Part shown: piece after piece, positions 46,841 to 56,718 of the stretch
How positions within the stretch are numbered: position 1 is the stretch's first letter
How the letters are laid out: each line of letters begins with the position of its first letter
Source: Thioalkalivibrio sp. ALJ24
Lineage (GTDB): Bacteria; Pseudomonadota; Gammaproteobacteria; Ectothiorhodospirales; Ectothiorhodospiraceae
Direction of reading: 5' to 3'
Length of the DNA: 64,000 nt
NCBI RefSeq assembly: GCF_000377785.1
Contig: NZ_KB898729.1
Span: forward strand, 62,001 to 126,000
Program-made: the position numbers and the translations under genes
Notes under the pieces: model-generated
What the model was told of the DNA's origin: nothing
The model's database searches: none
Seen by the model: the letters and a program-made list of their open reading frames with translations, nothing else

Positions 46841-47347
46841 TCAGTGATCGCGGGCCGTTACGAAGCGATACTGCACCCGCGCGGCATCCCCGTCGCCTTC
46901 CGGCAGGACGGTCGCCGCCCAGGTCATCGCCTCGGTGGTGCAGATCGGCAGGGTGGTGGTCCCGGCGTATTCGCCCGGGCCCACGCGCTCCAGGCGCGGG
47001 CGCTGAAAGCCCATGTACATTTCCACCCCGGCGAAGTCCAGCTCGATCCATTCGGGTTCGCTGCCACCGCGGCCGTCATGGCGCAGATGCAGCTCCAGTT
47101 CCCGCAGCATGGGGACCGGACGCGGGGTGATCTCGAGGGTCATCTCGCCACCGTCGGGGTGCTGCACGGCGCAGGGGCCCGCATTGAGGTCGCAGATCTC
47201 CGGGGTCACCACCACGACGTCATCGCCGCCGCCACCGCCCGCCAGATAGCGATCCGCCGCCACCCAGACGGCCGCCAGCAGCAGCCCGGCGACCAGCCAT
47301 GGCGCAATGCGGTTGAACCGGCGTGCCAGTGATTCGACGTCCGCCAT
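46841..47347 (-). CDS. Hypothetical membrane-anchored periplasmic protein next to SCO
   Basis: 168 residues. A single N-terminal helix (APWLVAGLLLAAVWVAADRYL, about 15-35) is followed by a glycine run and a beta-rich periplasmic domain. That domain has three cysteines (TPEICDLNAGPCAVQ and LPICTTEAMTW) and a methionine cluster, VEMYMGFQRPRLE. Cys and Met residues near a SCO gene suggest a role in copper handling, but I do not recognise the family. It is 25 bases upstream of the SCO gene and shares its transcript. It starts 21 bases after the polA stop on the same strand. Confidence 0.75.
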   Translation of the reverse strand: MADVESLARRFNRIAPWLVAGLLLAAVWVAADRYLAGGGGGDDVVVVTPEICDLNAGPCAVQHPDGGEMTLEITPRPVPMLRELELHLRHDGRGGSEPEWIELDFAGVEMYMGFQRPRLERVGPGEYAGTTTLPICTTEAMTWAATVLPEGDGDAARVQYRFVTARDH

Positions 47348-47368
47348 GATCCGCCTCCCGGATAGCCC

Positions 47369-50080
47369 TCAGTGGGCGTCGTCCCAGTTGTTGCCGACAC
47401 CCACGTCCACGACCAGCTCCACGTCGAGCTCGGCGGCCCCGCTCATGGCCTGGCGCACCAGCGCGGTCAGGTCCTCCACCGCCGCATCGGCCACCTCGAA
47501 CACGAGTTCGTCGTGCACCTGCATGATCATGCGCGCGTCGATCCCGTTGTCCTCGAGGTCGTGCGCGACCCGCACCATCGCGCGCTTGATGATGTCGGCG
47601 GCCGTCCCCTGCATCGGGGCATTGATCGCCACGCGCTCGGACTGCTGGCGCCGCGCGCCGTTGCGGCTGTTGATCTCGGGCAGGTACAGACGGCGGCCGA
47701 ACAGGGTCTCGACATAGCCATTCTCTCGCCCGGAGGCCCGCGCCCGCTCCATGTAGTCGTGCACGCCGGGATAGCGATTGAAGTAGCGGTCGATGTATTC
47801 GCGCGCCTCGCCCTGCTCGATGCCGAGGTTGCGGGCCAGGCCCCAGGCGGACATGCCGTAGATCAGGCCAAAGTTGATCGCCTTGGCCGCGCGCCGCTGC
47901 TCGCCGGTGACTTCATCCGGGGCCGGCCCGAAGACCTCGGCGGCGGTCGCGCGGTGGATGTCCTGACCCTCGGCGAAGGCCTTCAGCAGGCCGGCATCCT
48001 GCGACAGGTGGGCCATGATGCGCAGCTCGATCTGCGAGTAGTCCGCCGCCAGCAGCTGGTGGCCCTCATCCGCGATGAACGCGCGGCGGATTCGCCGTCC
48101 GGCCTCGGTGCGCACCGGGATGTTCTGCAGGTTCGGCTCCGAGGAGGACAGCCGCCCGGTGGCCGCCCCCGCCTGATGATAGGAGGTGTGCACCCGCCCG
48201 GTCTCCGGGTGGATGCGCCGGGGCAGGGTCTCGGTGTAGGTGCTGCGCAGCTTGGAGAGTCCGCGGTGTTCGAGGATCAGCCGGGGCAGGGCGTAGTCGT
48301 CCGCCATCTGCTCCAGCACATCCTCGGCGGTGGAGGGCTGACCCTTGGGCGTGCGCCGCAGCACAGGCAGGCCCAGGCGCTCGAACAGGATCTCCTGGAT
48401 CTGCTTGGGCGAGCCGAGGTTGAACTCGCCGCCGGCCTCCGCGAACGCCTCGCGCTCGATGCGCTCCATCTCGGCCAGAAGCTCCTGGCTCTGCTCGCCG
48501 AGCCGATCCGGGTCCACCTTCACGCCGGCGCGTTCGATGTCCGCCAGCACCGGGACCAGCGGCATCTCGATCTCGCGGTAGACGAAAGCCGGACCTTCCG
48601 CCTCCTGCAGACGCGGCTGGAACAGCGCATCCAGCTGCAGGCAGATGTCGGCATCCTCGCCGGCGTAATCGGTGGCGATGCCGATGTCCACCTCGGCGAA
48701 CGGGATCTGCTTCGCCCCCTTGCCGGCCACGTCCTCGTAATGCGTGGTCTGGTAGTCCAGGTGGCGCTCGGCCAGGGAGTCGAGGTCGTGGCGGTTCGCG
48801 CCCGCATCCAGGCAGAACGACTCGAGCAGCGTGTCGTCGACGATGCCGCGCAGGGTGATGCCGTGATTGCCCAGCACGTTGCGGTCGTATTTCAGATGAT
48901 GGCCCAGCTTGCCGTGGCGCTCCGACTCCATCCACGGCTTCAGGCGCTCGAGCGTCTGCTCGCGCGGCAGCTGCGGCTCGGCATCCGGCCCGGTGTGGGC
49001 CAGCGGCAGGTAATACGCGGTGCCCGGTTCGAATGCGAAGGACATGCCGACGATCTCGGCGCGCATCGCCTCCAGACTCGTCGTCTCGGTATCGAAGGCG
49101 ACGCGCTCGGCCTGGTCCAGGCGTTCCAGCAGCTCGGCCAGCTCGGCCTCCTCGCGCAGCGTCCGGTAGTCCCCTTTTGCCGGCGCCTCGCCCCCGTTGT
49201 CGGCACCGCCGCCGGCGGCCGCGGCCTCACCGCCTTCCAGCTCCGTGCGCCAGCGGGTGAAGCCGTAGCGACGCACCATCTCCAGCAAACGCTCGTGATC
49301 CGGCTCGCGGATATCGAGATCGTCGGGGCCGACGTCCAGCTCGACATCACGCCGGACCGTGATCAGCTCGCGCGAGGTGGGCAGACGGTCGGCCGCGGCG
49401 CGCAGGTTCTCGCCGATCTTGCCGCCGATATCATCGGCCTGCTGCAGGATGGAGTCGAGATCGCCGTACTTCGCGATCCATTTGGCCGCGGTCTTGGGCC
49501 CGACCTTGTCCACGCCCGGGATGTTGTCGACGCTGTCGCCCATCAGCGCGAGGTAGTCAACGATCCGCTCCGGCGCCACGCCGAACTTCTCCTCCACGCC
49601 CTCGCGGTCCAGCGTGACCCCGCTCATGGTGTTGACCAGCGTGATGCGATCATTCACCAGCTGGGCGAGGTCCTTGTCGCCGGTGGAGATCACGACGTCA
49701 TGCCCGGCGCGGGCCGCCTGGTCGGCCAGGGTCGCGATGACGTCGTCAGCCTCCACGCCCTCTACGCTCAACAGCGGCAGGCCCATCGCCTGCACCAGTT
49801 CGTGCAGCGGCTCGATCTGGGCGGCCAGCTCTTCCGGCATCGGCGGGCGGGTGGCCTTGTATTCCGGGTAGATCTCGTCGCGGAAGGTGGGGCCCTTCGC
49901 ATCGAACACTACCGCCATGTGTTCCGGGCCGTAGTCCGCGCGCAGCTTGCGCAGCATGTTCGCCACGCCGTACATCGCCCCGGTCGGGGCGCCATCCGGC
50001 GCGGTGAGCGGCGGCAGGGCATGGTAGGCCCGGAACAGATAGGACGAACCGTCGACCAGGACGAGCGGGGCTTGCGACAT
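47369..50080 (-). CDS. polA: DNA polymerase I
   Basis: 903 residues with all three domains. The 5'-3' exonuclease is at about 1-290 (VDGSSYLFRAYHALPPL, VFDAKGPTFR, GDSVDNIPGVDKVGPKTA). The proofreading 3'-5' exonuclease is at about 320-500 with the active DxE motif, FDTETTS. The polymerase is at about 510-903, with DYSQIELRIMAHLSQD, RRAAKAINFGLIYGMSAWGLA and QVHDELVFEV. It fills repair gaps and removes Okazaki primers. A short Ala/Gly-rich linker at about 285-300 is not conserved. The start at 50080 has a weak ribosome binding site. Confidence 0.97.
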   Translation of the reverse strand: MSQAPLVLVDGSSYLFRAYHALPPLTAPDGAPTGAMYGVANMLRKLRADYGPEHMAVVFDAKGPTFRDEIYPEYKATRPPMPEELAAQIEPLHELVQAMGLPLLSVEGVEADDVIATLADQAARAGHDVVISTGDKDLAQLVNDRITLVNTMSGVTLDREGVEEKFGVAPERIVDYLALMGDSVDNIPGVDKVGPKTAAKWIAKYGDLDSILQQADDIGGKIGENLRAAADRLPTSRELITVRRDVELDVGPDDLDIREPDHERLLEMVRRYGFTRWRTELEGGEAAAAGGGADNGGEAPAKGDYRTLREEAELAELLERLDQAERVAFDTETTSLEAMRAEIVGMSFAFEPGTAYYLPLAHTGPDAEPQLPREQTLERLKPWMESERHGKLGHHLKYDRNVLGNHGITLRGIVDDTLLESFCLDAGANRHDLDSLAERHLDYQTTHYEDVAGKGAKQIPFAEVDIGIATDYAGEDADICLQLDALFQPRLQEAEGPAFVYREIEMPLVPVLADIERAGVKVDPDRLGEQSQELLAEMERIEREAFAEAGGEFNLGSPKQIQEILFERLGLPVLRRTPKGQPSTAEDVLEQMADDYALPRLILEHRGLSKLRSTYTETLPRRIHPETGRVHTSYHQAGAATGRLSSSEPNLQNIPVRTEAGRRIRRAFIADEGHQLLAADYSQIELRIMAHLSQDAGLLKAFAEGQDIHRATAAEVFGPAPDEVTGEQRRAAKAINFGLIYGMSAWGLARNLGIEQGEAREYIDRYFNRYPGVHDYMERARASGRENGYVETLFGRRLYLPEINSRNGARRQQSERVAINAPMQGTAADIIKRAMVRVAHDLEDNGIDARMIMQVHDELVFEVADAAVEDLTALVRQAMSGAAELDVELVVDVGVGNNWDDAH

Positions 50081-50218
50081 CTCGGGATCCGGCTGGGCTT
50101 GCGGGGCCTTATTCTAGCAGCCCCGTGGCGGCGCCCGAGGGATGCCGGTGCGATTTGTGCACCCGTCGGGGCGGGGTTAGTCTAGGCGACCCTGAGTGCA
50201 ACCGACGCGCGCGCCTCG

Positions 50219-50944
50219 ATGAACGATCACGACCGAGCGGAACACCCCGGGCTGCGGCCCATCGACGATTCCTCGCTGACCCGCGAGAGCTGGAAGATCT
50301 TCCAGATCATGGCGGAGTTCGTGGAGGGGTTCGAACGTCTGGCGCATATCAAGCCCTCGGTGAGTGTCTTCGGTTCCGCGCGCCTGGCGGGCGACCATCC
50401 GGACTACCTGCTGGCCGAACAGATCTCGCGCCAGCTGTCGGACGCGGGCTTCGCGGTGGTCAGCGGCGGCGGGCCGGGCATCATGGAGGCCGCCAACAAG
50501 GGCGCGTTCGCCGGACATTCCCCCAGCATCGGGCTCAACATCCAGCTGCCGCACGAGCAGCACGCCAACCCGTATCAGGACATCGGCCTGGGGTTCCGGC
50601 ACTTCTTCTCGCGCAAGGTGATGTTCGTGAAGTACGCCTCCGCCTACGTGGTGCTGCCGGGCGGGTTTGGCACGCTGGACGAGCTCGCCGAGATCCTGAC
50701 CCTGGTGCAGACCGGCAAGACCCGCCGCATCCCGGTGGTGCTGGTCGGCAGCAAGTTCTGGGAAGGGCTGCTGCAGTGGTTCGAGGACGCGCTGGTCACC
50801 CATGGCACCATCGATGCCGAGGACCTCAATCTATACTCGGTGGTGGACACCCCCGAGGAGGTCGTGGACGTGATCTTCGAGTACTACGAGGCGCGCAGCT
50901 TCGAACCCTCGGCGGAAGAGAAACAACGACTCATGGAGCTGTGA
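50219..50944 (+). CDS. LOG family protein (TIGR00730)
   Basis: 241 residues. The Rossmann-like family signature PGGFGTLDE and the preceding SGGGPGIMEAANKGA, with Arg and Lys of FFSRKVMF, are conserved. LOG proteins release cytokinin-type bases from nucleotide monophosphates, and bacterial members may be nucleotide 5'-monophosphate nucleosidases. The longer N-terminus (about 45 residues before SVSVFGSARL) places it in the larger group. It is the first gene of a plus-strand group with DUF2782; the stop overlaps the next start region (TGATG). Confidence 0.9.
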   Translation: MNDHDRAEHPGLRPIDDSSLTRESWKIFQIMAEFVEGFERLAHIKPSVSVFGSARLAGDHPDYLLAEQISRQLSDAGFAVVSGGGPGIMEAANKGAFAGHSPSIGLNIQLPHEQHANPYQDIGLGFRHFFSRKVMFVKYASAYVVLPGGFGTLDELAEILTLVQTGKTRRIPVVLVGSKFWEGLLQWFEDALVTHGTIDAEDLNLYSVVDTPEEVVDVIFEYYEARSFEPSAEEKQRLMEL

Positions 50945-51339
50945 TGAATCCGCGCACCCGCGCCACGGCGCTGTCCGCCACCCTGCTGGCCCTGATGTTC
51001 GCCACCGGACCGGCACTCGCCCAGGACTTCGAGGACACCCCGCCGCCGCCCGACATGCCCGACGAGGCCGAAGGCGACGAACCCGCCCCGCCCCCGGTCC
51101 TGGACGATCGCGCGCGCCAGCTGCAGGAACTCGAGGAGGCGGACATCATCATCATGGAACGCGACGGCGAGACCCGGCGCGAATACCGCGTGGACGGCGA
51201 TCTGGTGATCGTGGAGGTCACCCCGGCCGCCGGCCCCACTTACTATCTGGTCGATGTGACCGGGGAGGGCGACCTGCAGCGCCGCGACGATCTGTCCCCG
51301 GGCTTCGTACCGCCCCGCTGGAGGATCCTGGAATGGTAG
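50944..51339 (+). CDS. DUF2782 periplasmic protein
   Basis: 131 residues with a signal peptide (ALSATLLALMFATGPALA, about 9-26), then a Pro/Glu/Asp-rich linker (about 30-55). A small conserved C-terminal domain follows: ADIIIMERDGETRREYRVDGDLVIVEVTPAAGPTYYL, split as IIIMERDGETRREYRVDG and LVIVEVTPAAGPTYYLVD. It ends in FVPPRWRILEW. DUF2782 genes next to polA and a homoserine-kinase gene are typical of Pseudomonas and relatives; the function is unknown. The next gene overlaps its end by seven bases. Confidence 0.85.
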   Translation: MNPRTRATALSATLLALMFATGPALAQDFEDTPPPPDMPDEAEGDEPAPPPVLDDRARQLQELEEADIIIMERDGETRREYRVDGDLVIVEVTPAAGPTYYLVDVTGEGDLQRRDDLSPGFVPPRWRILEW

Positions 51340-52112
51340 ACACCCCCGCCACCGTGGAACTTCCGGCCGCCGACGCTGTGGCACTGGAGCAGGCCTTTGC
51401 CGCCGCCCGCGCCGCCGGTGCGGCCCTGGGCCTGCCCGGCGGAGGCGACGCCCCGCAAACGGCCGGCGACCGGGCGTGCTGGACGCTGGAGCCGGGCAGC
51501 GTACCGGCCCTTGATCTCGACGAACCCGCCCTGCAGGAACTGGGGCGCCTGGCCGCCCGCTGGCAGGCGTGGCATCCGGCCGATGCCCTGCCCGCCTCCA
51601 CGGGCTGGCGGCGCGGGGTACTGCAGCAGCAGCTGCGCGAACGCGCCGAGGGCCGGGACGCTGCACTGGACGAGGCCGGGCGCGAGCAGCTGGAACGCGA
51701 GCTCCACCACCAGAGCCTGTACCGCTTCGAGGATCTGCCGGTCGCGGGCAGCTACTGGAGCGCGGTGCGCCGGCACGGCGAGCAGACCGGGCTCGCCGGC
51801 CTGGTGATCCCGCCCGCGCCGCTGCCGGCCTTCTGGCAGCTGGCGCGCATCGCCCTGACCGTGGCGGTGGACGCGCAGGGCGAACTCGACCGCGACCGCT
51901 ACCGGGCGCTGCTGGACGGCTACCACCGGGAGCGTCCGCTGAGCGCGATCGAGCGCGGCGCGGCGCCCACCCTGCTGCGCATGGCGGCACTGGATGCATG
52001 GCTGGGGCGCATCGAATCGGGCGATGCCGATGCGGGGCCGGATGCGCGCCTCGCCGGCCTGCAGGGTGCCGGCACCCGGGTGCAGTCGGTATGGGTACGC
52101 CAGGCGGCCTGA
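51333..52112 (+). CDS. Probable degenerate homoserine kinase (ThrB, APH fold)-like protein
   Basis: 259 residues. The C-terminal segment QLARIALTVAVDAQGELDRDRYRALLDGYHRERPLSAIERGA, read in pieces ALTVAVDAQGELDRDRYRAL and LLDGYHRERPLSAIERG, plus LLRMAALDAWLGRI, parallels the end of APH-type homoserine kinases. The catalytic HGDLFRDN loop and metal Asp are absent, and the N-lobe is short and Ala-rich. In Pseudomonas a true thrB sits in this position beside DUF2782 and polA. It may be a decayed paralogue or a pseudokinase. The reading frame is intact. Confidence 0.6.
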   Translation: MVDTPATVELPAADAVALEQAFAAARAAGAALGLPGGGDAPQTAGDRACWTLEPGSVPALDLDEPALQELGRLAARWQAWHPADALPASTGWRRGVLQQQLRERAEGRDAALDEAGREQLERELHHQSLYRFEDLPVAGSYWSAVRRHGEQTGLAGLVIPPAPLPAFWQLARIALTVAVDAQGELDRDRYRALLDGYHRERPLSAIERGAAPTLLRMAALDAWLGRIESGDADAGPDARLAGLQGAGTRVQSVWVRQAA

Positions 52113-52492
52113 GGGCCCCGCGCGCGGGGCCCGGAGCCCTGTTCTTCGGCACGGTTCTCGGCGTGATCATCGCTGGTGCGCCCGGGCTCGCCGCGCAGGC
52201 CTCCACCGAGGTCCATCGCTGGGTGGACGACGACGGGGTGGTGCATTTCTCCGACGAGGCCCCTGGCGACAGCCGCAGTGAACGCATCGAGATACAGGAA
52301 CCCATGGGCGCAATTCCGCTGGAGAACGCCCGCGAGATCCTGGATCGACCGATCCGCCGGCCGGGCGAAGACCCGGCGCAAGCCGAGGAAGACACCGCCG
52401 AGGCGGACGGAGAAGCCGACGACGCTGACGATGACGCGCCGGAATACACGGTTGAGGACGTCCCCGTGCCCGTGGAGATGGTGGATTTCTGA
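52091..52492 (+). CDS. DUF4124 secreted or anchored protein
   Basis: 133 residues. A signal-like helix (ALFFGTVLGVIIAGAPGLAAQ, about 16-36) is followed by VHRWVDDDGVVHFSDEAPGD, the DUF4124 motif (W-x-D-x-x-G-x-x-H-F-S-D). The remaining 80 residues are an acidic disordered tail. DUF4124 genes commonly lie between glnA and ntrBC in pseudomonads. Here ntrBC follows but glnA is absent from the window. The start at 52091 overlaps the preceding gene by 22 bases; no in-frame alternative closer to the helix is evident. Confidence 0.75.
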   Translation: MGTPGGLRAPRAGPGALFFGTVLGVIIAGAPGLAAQASTEVHRWVDDDGVVHFSDEAPGDSRSERIEIQEPMGAIPLENAREILDRPIRRPGEDPAQAEEDTAEADGEADDADDDAPEYTVEDVPVPVEMVDF

Positions 52493-52506
52493 GGCTCCGC
52501 GCCGGA

Positions 52507-52557
52507 TGCACCGCCATCGGGCAATTGATGCCCTATAATAGGGCAATGAATGCACCA
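52507..52557 (+). promoter_or_regulatory. Palindromic promoter region upstream of ntrBC
   Basis: GCCCTATAATAGGGC (52530-52544) is a perfect 7+7 inverted repeat whose core is a consensus -10 box, TATAAT (52534-52539). No good -35 box is visible. Two copies of TGCACC (52507-52512 and 52551-52557), which resemble NtrC half-sites, flank it. The layout fits a promoter overlapped by an operator, with possible NtrC autoregulation, which is known for ntrBC in other bacteria. It is inferred here. Confidence 0.5.
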
Positions 52558-52646
52558 ATACGGAACACCTCGCCAGGCAGCGGCCTCGAAGGCCGGCCGA
52601 CTTCCCGCCCGGTGCTTCTGGCGCGCTTCGTGCTTGGTATCGAGCG

Positions 52647-53749
52647 ATGAGCTCGCAAACCCCCAGCACTGTCGACCCGCTGCCCACGCCCCCGTGGTGG
52701 GACGACCTCTCCACCGCGGTGCTGGTCACCGACGGCGAACTGCGCCTGCAGGCGATGAACGGATCCGCCGAGGTCCTGCTGGGGCTCAGTCGCGAGCGCA
52801 TCCTGGGCCACTCCCTGGGGCAGTGGCTGCACCTGGACCGCAACCTGGCGACCCGCCTGCGCAGTGCCCTGACCCTGGACCAGCCGATCACCCTGCGGGC
52901 ACGACAGATGGAACCTGTGCGGGCCGACAGCTTCCTCGCGGACGTAATCATCACGCCCCTGCACGGCCCGGGCGACAAGCCCGGACAGCTGCTGTTCGAG
53001 CTCAGTGCGATCGACCGCCACGAACGCATCTCGCGCGAAGAACAGCTGCAGAAACAGCAGGCCATCTCGCGCGCGGTTACCCGGGGCCTGGCCCACGAGA
53101 TCAAGAACCCGCTGGGCGGCCTGCGCGGTGCCGCGCAGTTGCTGGCGGCGGAGCTGGACGATCCCGATCTGCGCGAATACACCCGCATCATCATCCACGA
53201 GGCCGACCGCCTGCGCTCGCTGGTGGACCGCATGCTGGGGCCCAACAACATGCCGCGGCGCGAACCGGTCAACCTGCACGAGATCCTCGAGCACGTGCGC
53301 GGCCTGATCAGCGTGCAGCTCCCTCTGGGTGTCAGGATCCGCGGCGACTACGACCCGTCGATCCCGGAGATCCAGGCGGATCGCGACATGCTGGTGCAGG
53401 CCATTCTCAACCTGGTGCAGAACGCCCTGCAGGCGCTGGGGGACGAGGGCGAGATCGTGCTGAGCTCGCGCATCCTGCGCCAGTACACCGTGTCCGGCCA
53501 GCGCCACCGGCTGGTGGCGCGCCTGAGCGTGCGCGACAACGGCCCGGGCATCCCCGAAGAGGTGCGTGAACGCATCTTCTTCCCCATGGTGACCGGCCGC
53601 GCCAGCGGCACCGGCCTGGGCCTGCCGATCGCACAGAGCCTGGTGCAGCTGCACAACGGGCTGATCGAATGCCATTCCCGGCCCGGCGCCACCCGCTTCG
53701 ACATCCTGCTGCCGATCGAAGACCCGCCCGTCGCGGAGGAACCCCGAAC

Positions 53750-53753
<4 letters not shown>
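52647..53753 (+). CDS. ntrB: Nitrogen regulation sensor kinase NtrB
   Basis: 368 residues. An N-terminal PAS domain (about 18-125) is followed by the H box GLAHEIKNPLGGLRG with phospho-acceptor H150. The HATPase domain shows NLVQNALQAL (N box), VRDNGPGIPEEV (G1) and GTGLGLPIAQSL (G2). With NtrC it controls nitrogen-assimilation genes in response to PII. It is cytoplasmic. Its stop overlaps the ntrC start (ATGA). The start at ATG 52647 agrees with the family length. Confidence 0.95.
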
Positions 53754-55234
<1,481 letters not shown>

Positions 55235-55244
55235 CGCGCCATCG

Positions 55245-56219
55245 CTAGTCGGGTACGCCGCAGCCGGAGAAGCCCTCATTCAGCTGCAGCCGCCCGGTCA
55301 GCTCGCTCACGTGGCCGATCCCGTGGCGGTCCATGTAATCGTTAATGCCCGCCAGGATCTTCGGCAGGCACAGCGGATCGTAGAACAGACCGGTACCCAC
55401 GCCCACGGTGCTGGCCCCCGCCAGCAGGAACTCCAGGGCATCCTCGGCGCGGGTGACCCCGCCCTGACCGATGATCGGGATGCCGTGGGCCTTCGCCACC
55501 TGGTGGACCTGGTGGACCTTCAGCAGCGCCACCGGCTTGATCGCCGGGCCCGACAGTCCGCCCTGGTTGTTGCCGATCACCGCGCGGCCGCTCTCGGCAT
55601 CCACCGCCATGCCCATCAGGGTGTTGATCACCGCGAAGCCGTCGGTACCCGCTTCGATGCAGCGCCGGGCGTTCTCGGCGATGTCGGTCTGGTTGGGCGA
55701 GAGCTTGGTGATCAGCGGTTTCTGCGTGACCGAGCGGCAGGCCTCGACCACCCGCGCGGACATGTCCGGGTCATTGCCGAAGGCGACCCCGCCTTCCTTC
55801 ACATTGGGGCAGGAGATGTTGATCTCGATCGCGTCCACCGGGGAATCATCGAAGGCCCGGGTGACCGCGATGTATTCCTCGATGGTGGACCCGGAGACGT
55901 TGGCGATGAAGCGCGTCTCGTCGTAATCCAGGCCCGGCAGGATACCGCCGACCACCTGTTCGACCCCGGGGTTCTGCAGGCCGATGGCGTTCAGCATGCC
56001 CTCCGGGGTCTCGTACACCCGGTGCGGGGGGTTGCCGGGCCGTGCGGCCCCGGTGGTGCCCTTGAGGCACACCGCGCCGGCATCCCGGTTGGAAAAGCCG
56101 GCCACCCGGGTATATTCCTCGCCGAACCCGACACAGCCGGACAGCAGCACCAGAGGCGTGTTGAAATGCAGCCCGCAGAATTCCAGGGAGAGCCGCGAAT
56201 CGTCGCGCGCTTCGCTCAT
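55245..56219 (-). CDS. pyrD: Dihydroorotate dehydrogenase, class 1B-like catalytic subunit
   Basis: 324 residues, an FMN-binding TIM barrel. The catalytic residue is a cysteine (C137 in INISCPNV), as in class 1B, not the serine of class 2. Further support is KGTTGAARPGNPPHRVYE, KLSPNQTDIAENARRCIEAG, NTLMGMAVD and GQGGVTRAEDALEFLLAGAS. It oxidises dihydroorotate in pyrimidine synthesis. Class 1B enzymes usually need a PyrK partner with Fe-S and FAD, and none is adjacent. The start ATG overlaps the divergent trmL ATG within CATG at 56217-56220, leaving no intergenic space. Confidence 0.9.
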   Translation of the reverse strand: MSEARDDSRLSLEFCGLHFNTPLVLLSGCVGFGEEYTRVAGFSNRDAGAVCLKGTTGAARPGNPPHRVYETPEGMLNAIGLQNPGVEQVVGGILPGLDYDETRFIANVSGSTIEEYIAVTRAFDDSPVDAIEINISCPNVKEGGVAFGNDPDMSARVVEACRSVTQKPLITKLSPNQTDIAENARRCIEAGTDGFAVINTLMGMAVDAESGRAVIGNNQGGLSGPAIKPVALLKVHQVHQVAKAHGIPIIGQGGVTRAEDALEFLLAGASTVGVGTGLFYDPLCLPKILAGINDYMDRHGIGHVSELTGRLQLNEGFSGCGVPD

Positions 56220-56682
56220 GTTTCACATCGTCCTGTATCAGCCCGAGATCCCGCCGAACACCGGGAACGTCATTCGTCTGGCCGCCAACACCGGGGCGGC
56301 CCTGCATCTGATCCACCCGCTGGGCTTCAGCCTCGACGAGAGCCGGCTGCGCCGCGCGGGGCTGGATTACCGGGAATGGGCCCGGGTCCGCGAGTATGAC
56401 AGCCTGGCCGCCTGGCGGGAATCCGTGGCCCCGCAGCGGGTGTTCGCGATCACCACGCGCGGGAGCTGTCGCTTTGATACCCCGGCGTTCGCCGCGGGCG
56501 ATGCCTTCCTGTTCGGCCCCGAGAGCCGCGGCCTGCCGCAGCAGGAACTGGACGCGATCCCGGAGGAGCGGCGCCTGCGGCTGCCGATGCAGCCCGGCAG
56601 CCGCAGCCTCAATCTCGGCAATTCGGTCGCGGCGGTGATCTACGAGGCCTGGCGCCAGCTGGACTTCGCCGGCGGCGAGTAG
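56218..56682 (+). CDS. trmL: tRNA (cytidine/uridine-34-2'-O)-methyltransferase TrmL
   Basis: A 154-residue SPOUT methyltransferase that methylates the wobble base of tRNA-Leu isoacceptors. The N-terminus FHIVLYQPEIPPNTGNVIRLAANTG, read as MFHIVLYQPEIPPNTGNVIR, is nearly invariant in the family. The knot region has FLFGPESRGLP and LPMQPGSRSLNLGNSVAAVIYE. The ATG must be at 56218, so the gene overlaps the start of divergent pyrD by two bases. It converges with gpsA. In many gammaproteobacteria trmL also lies near secB-gpsA. Confidence 0.95.
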   Translation: MFHIVLYQPEIPPNTGNVIRLAANTGAALHLIHPLGFSLDESRLRRAGLDYREWARVREYDSLAAWRESVAPQRVFAITTRGSCRFDTPAFAAGDAFLFGPESRGLPQQELDAIPEERRLRLPMQPGSRSLNLGNSVAAVIYEAWRQLDFAGGE

Positions 56683-56718
56683 GGCGGCCAGGCTTCTCCG
56701 GTTCAAGGCTTCAGGGGT

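Noticed and set aside
47372-50185. A 937-codon open frame opposite polA
   Set aside because: Antisense shadow of polA with low-complexity composition and no recognisable domain.
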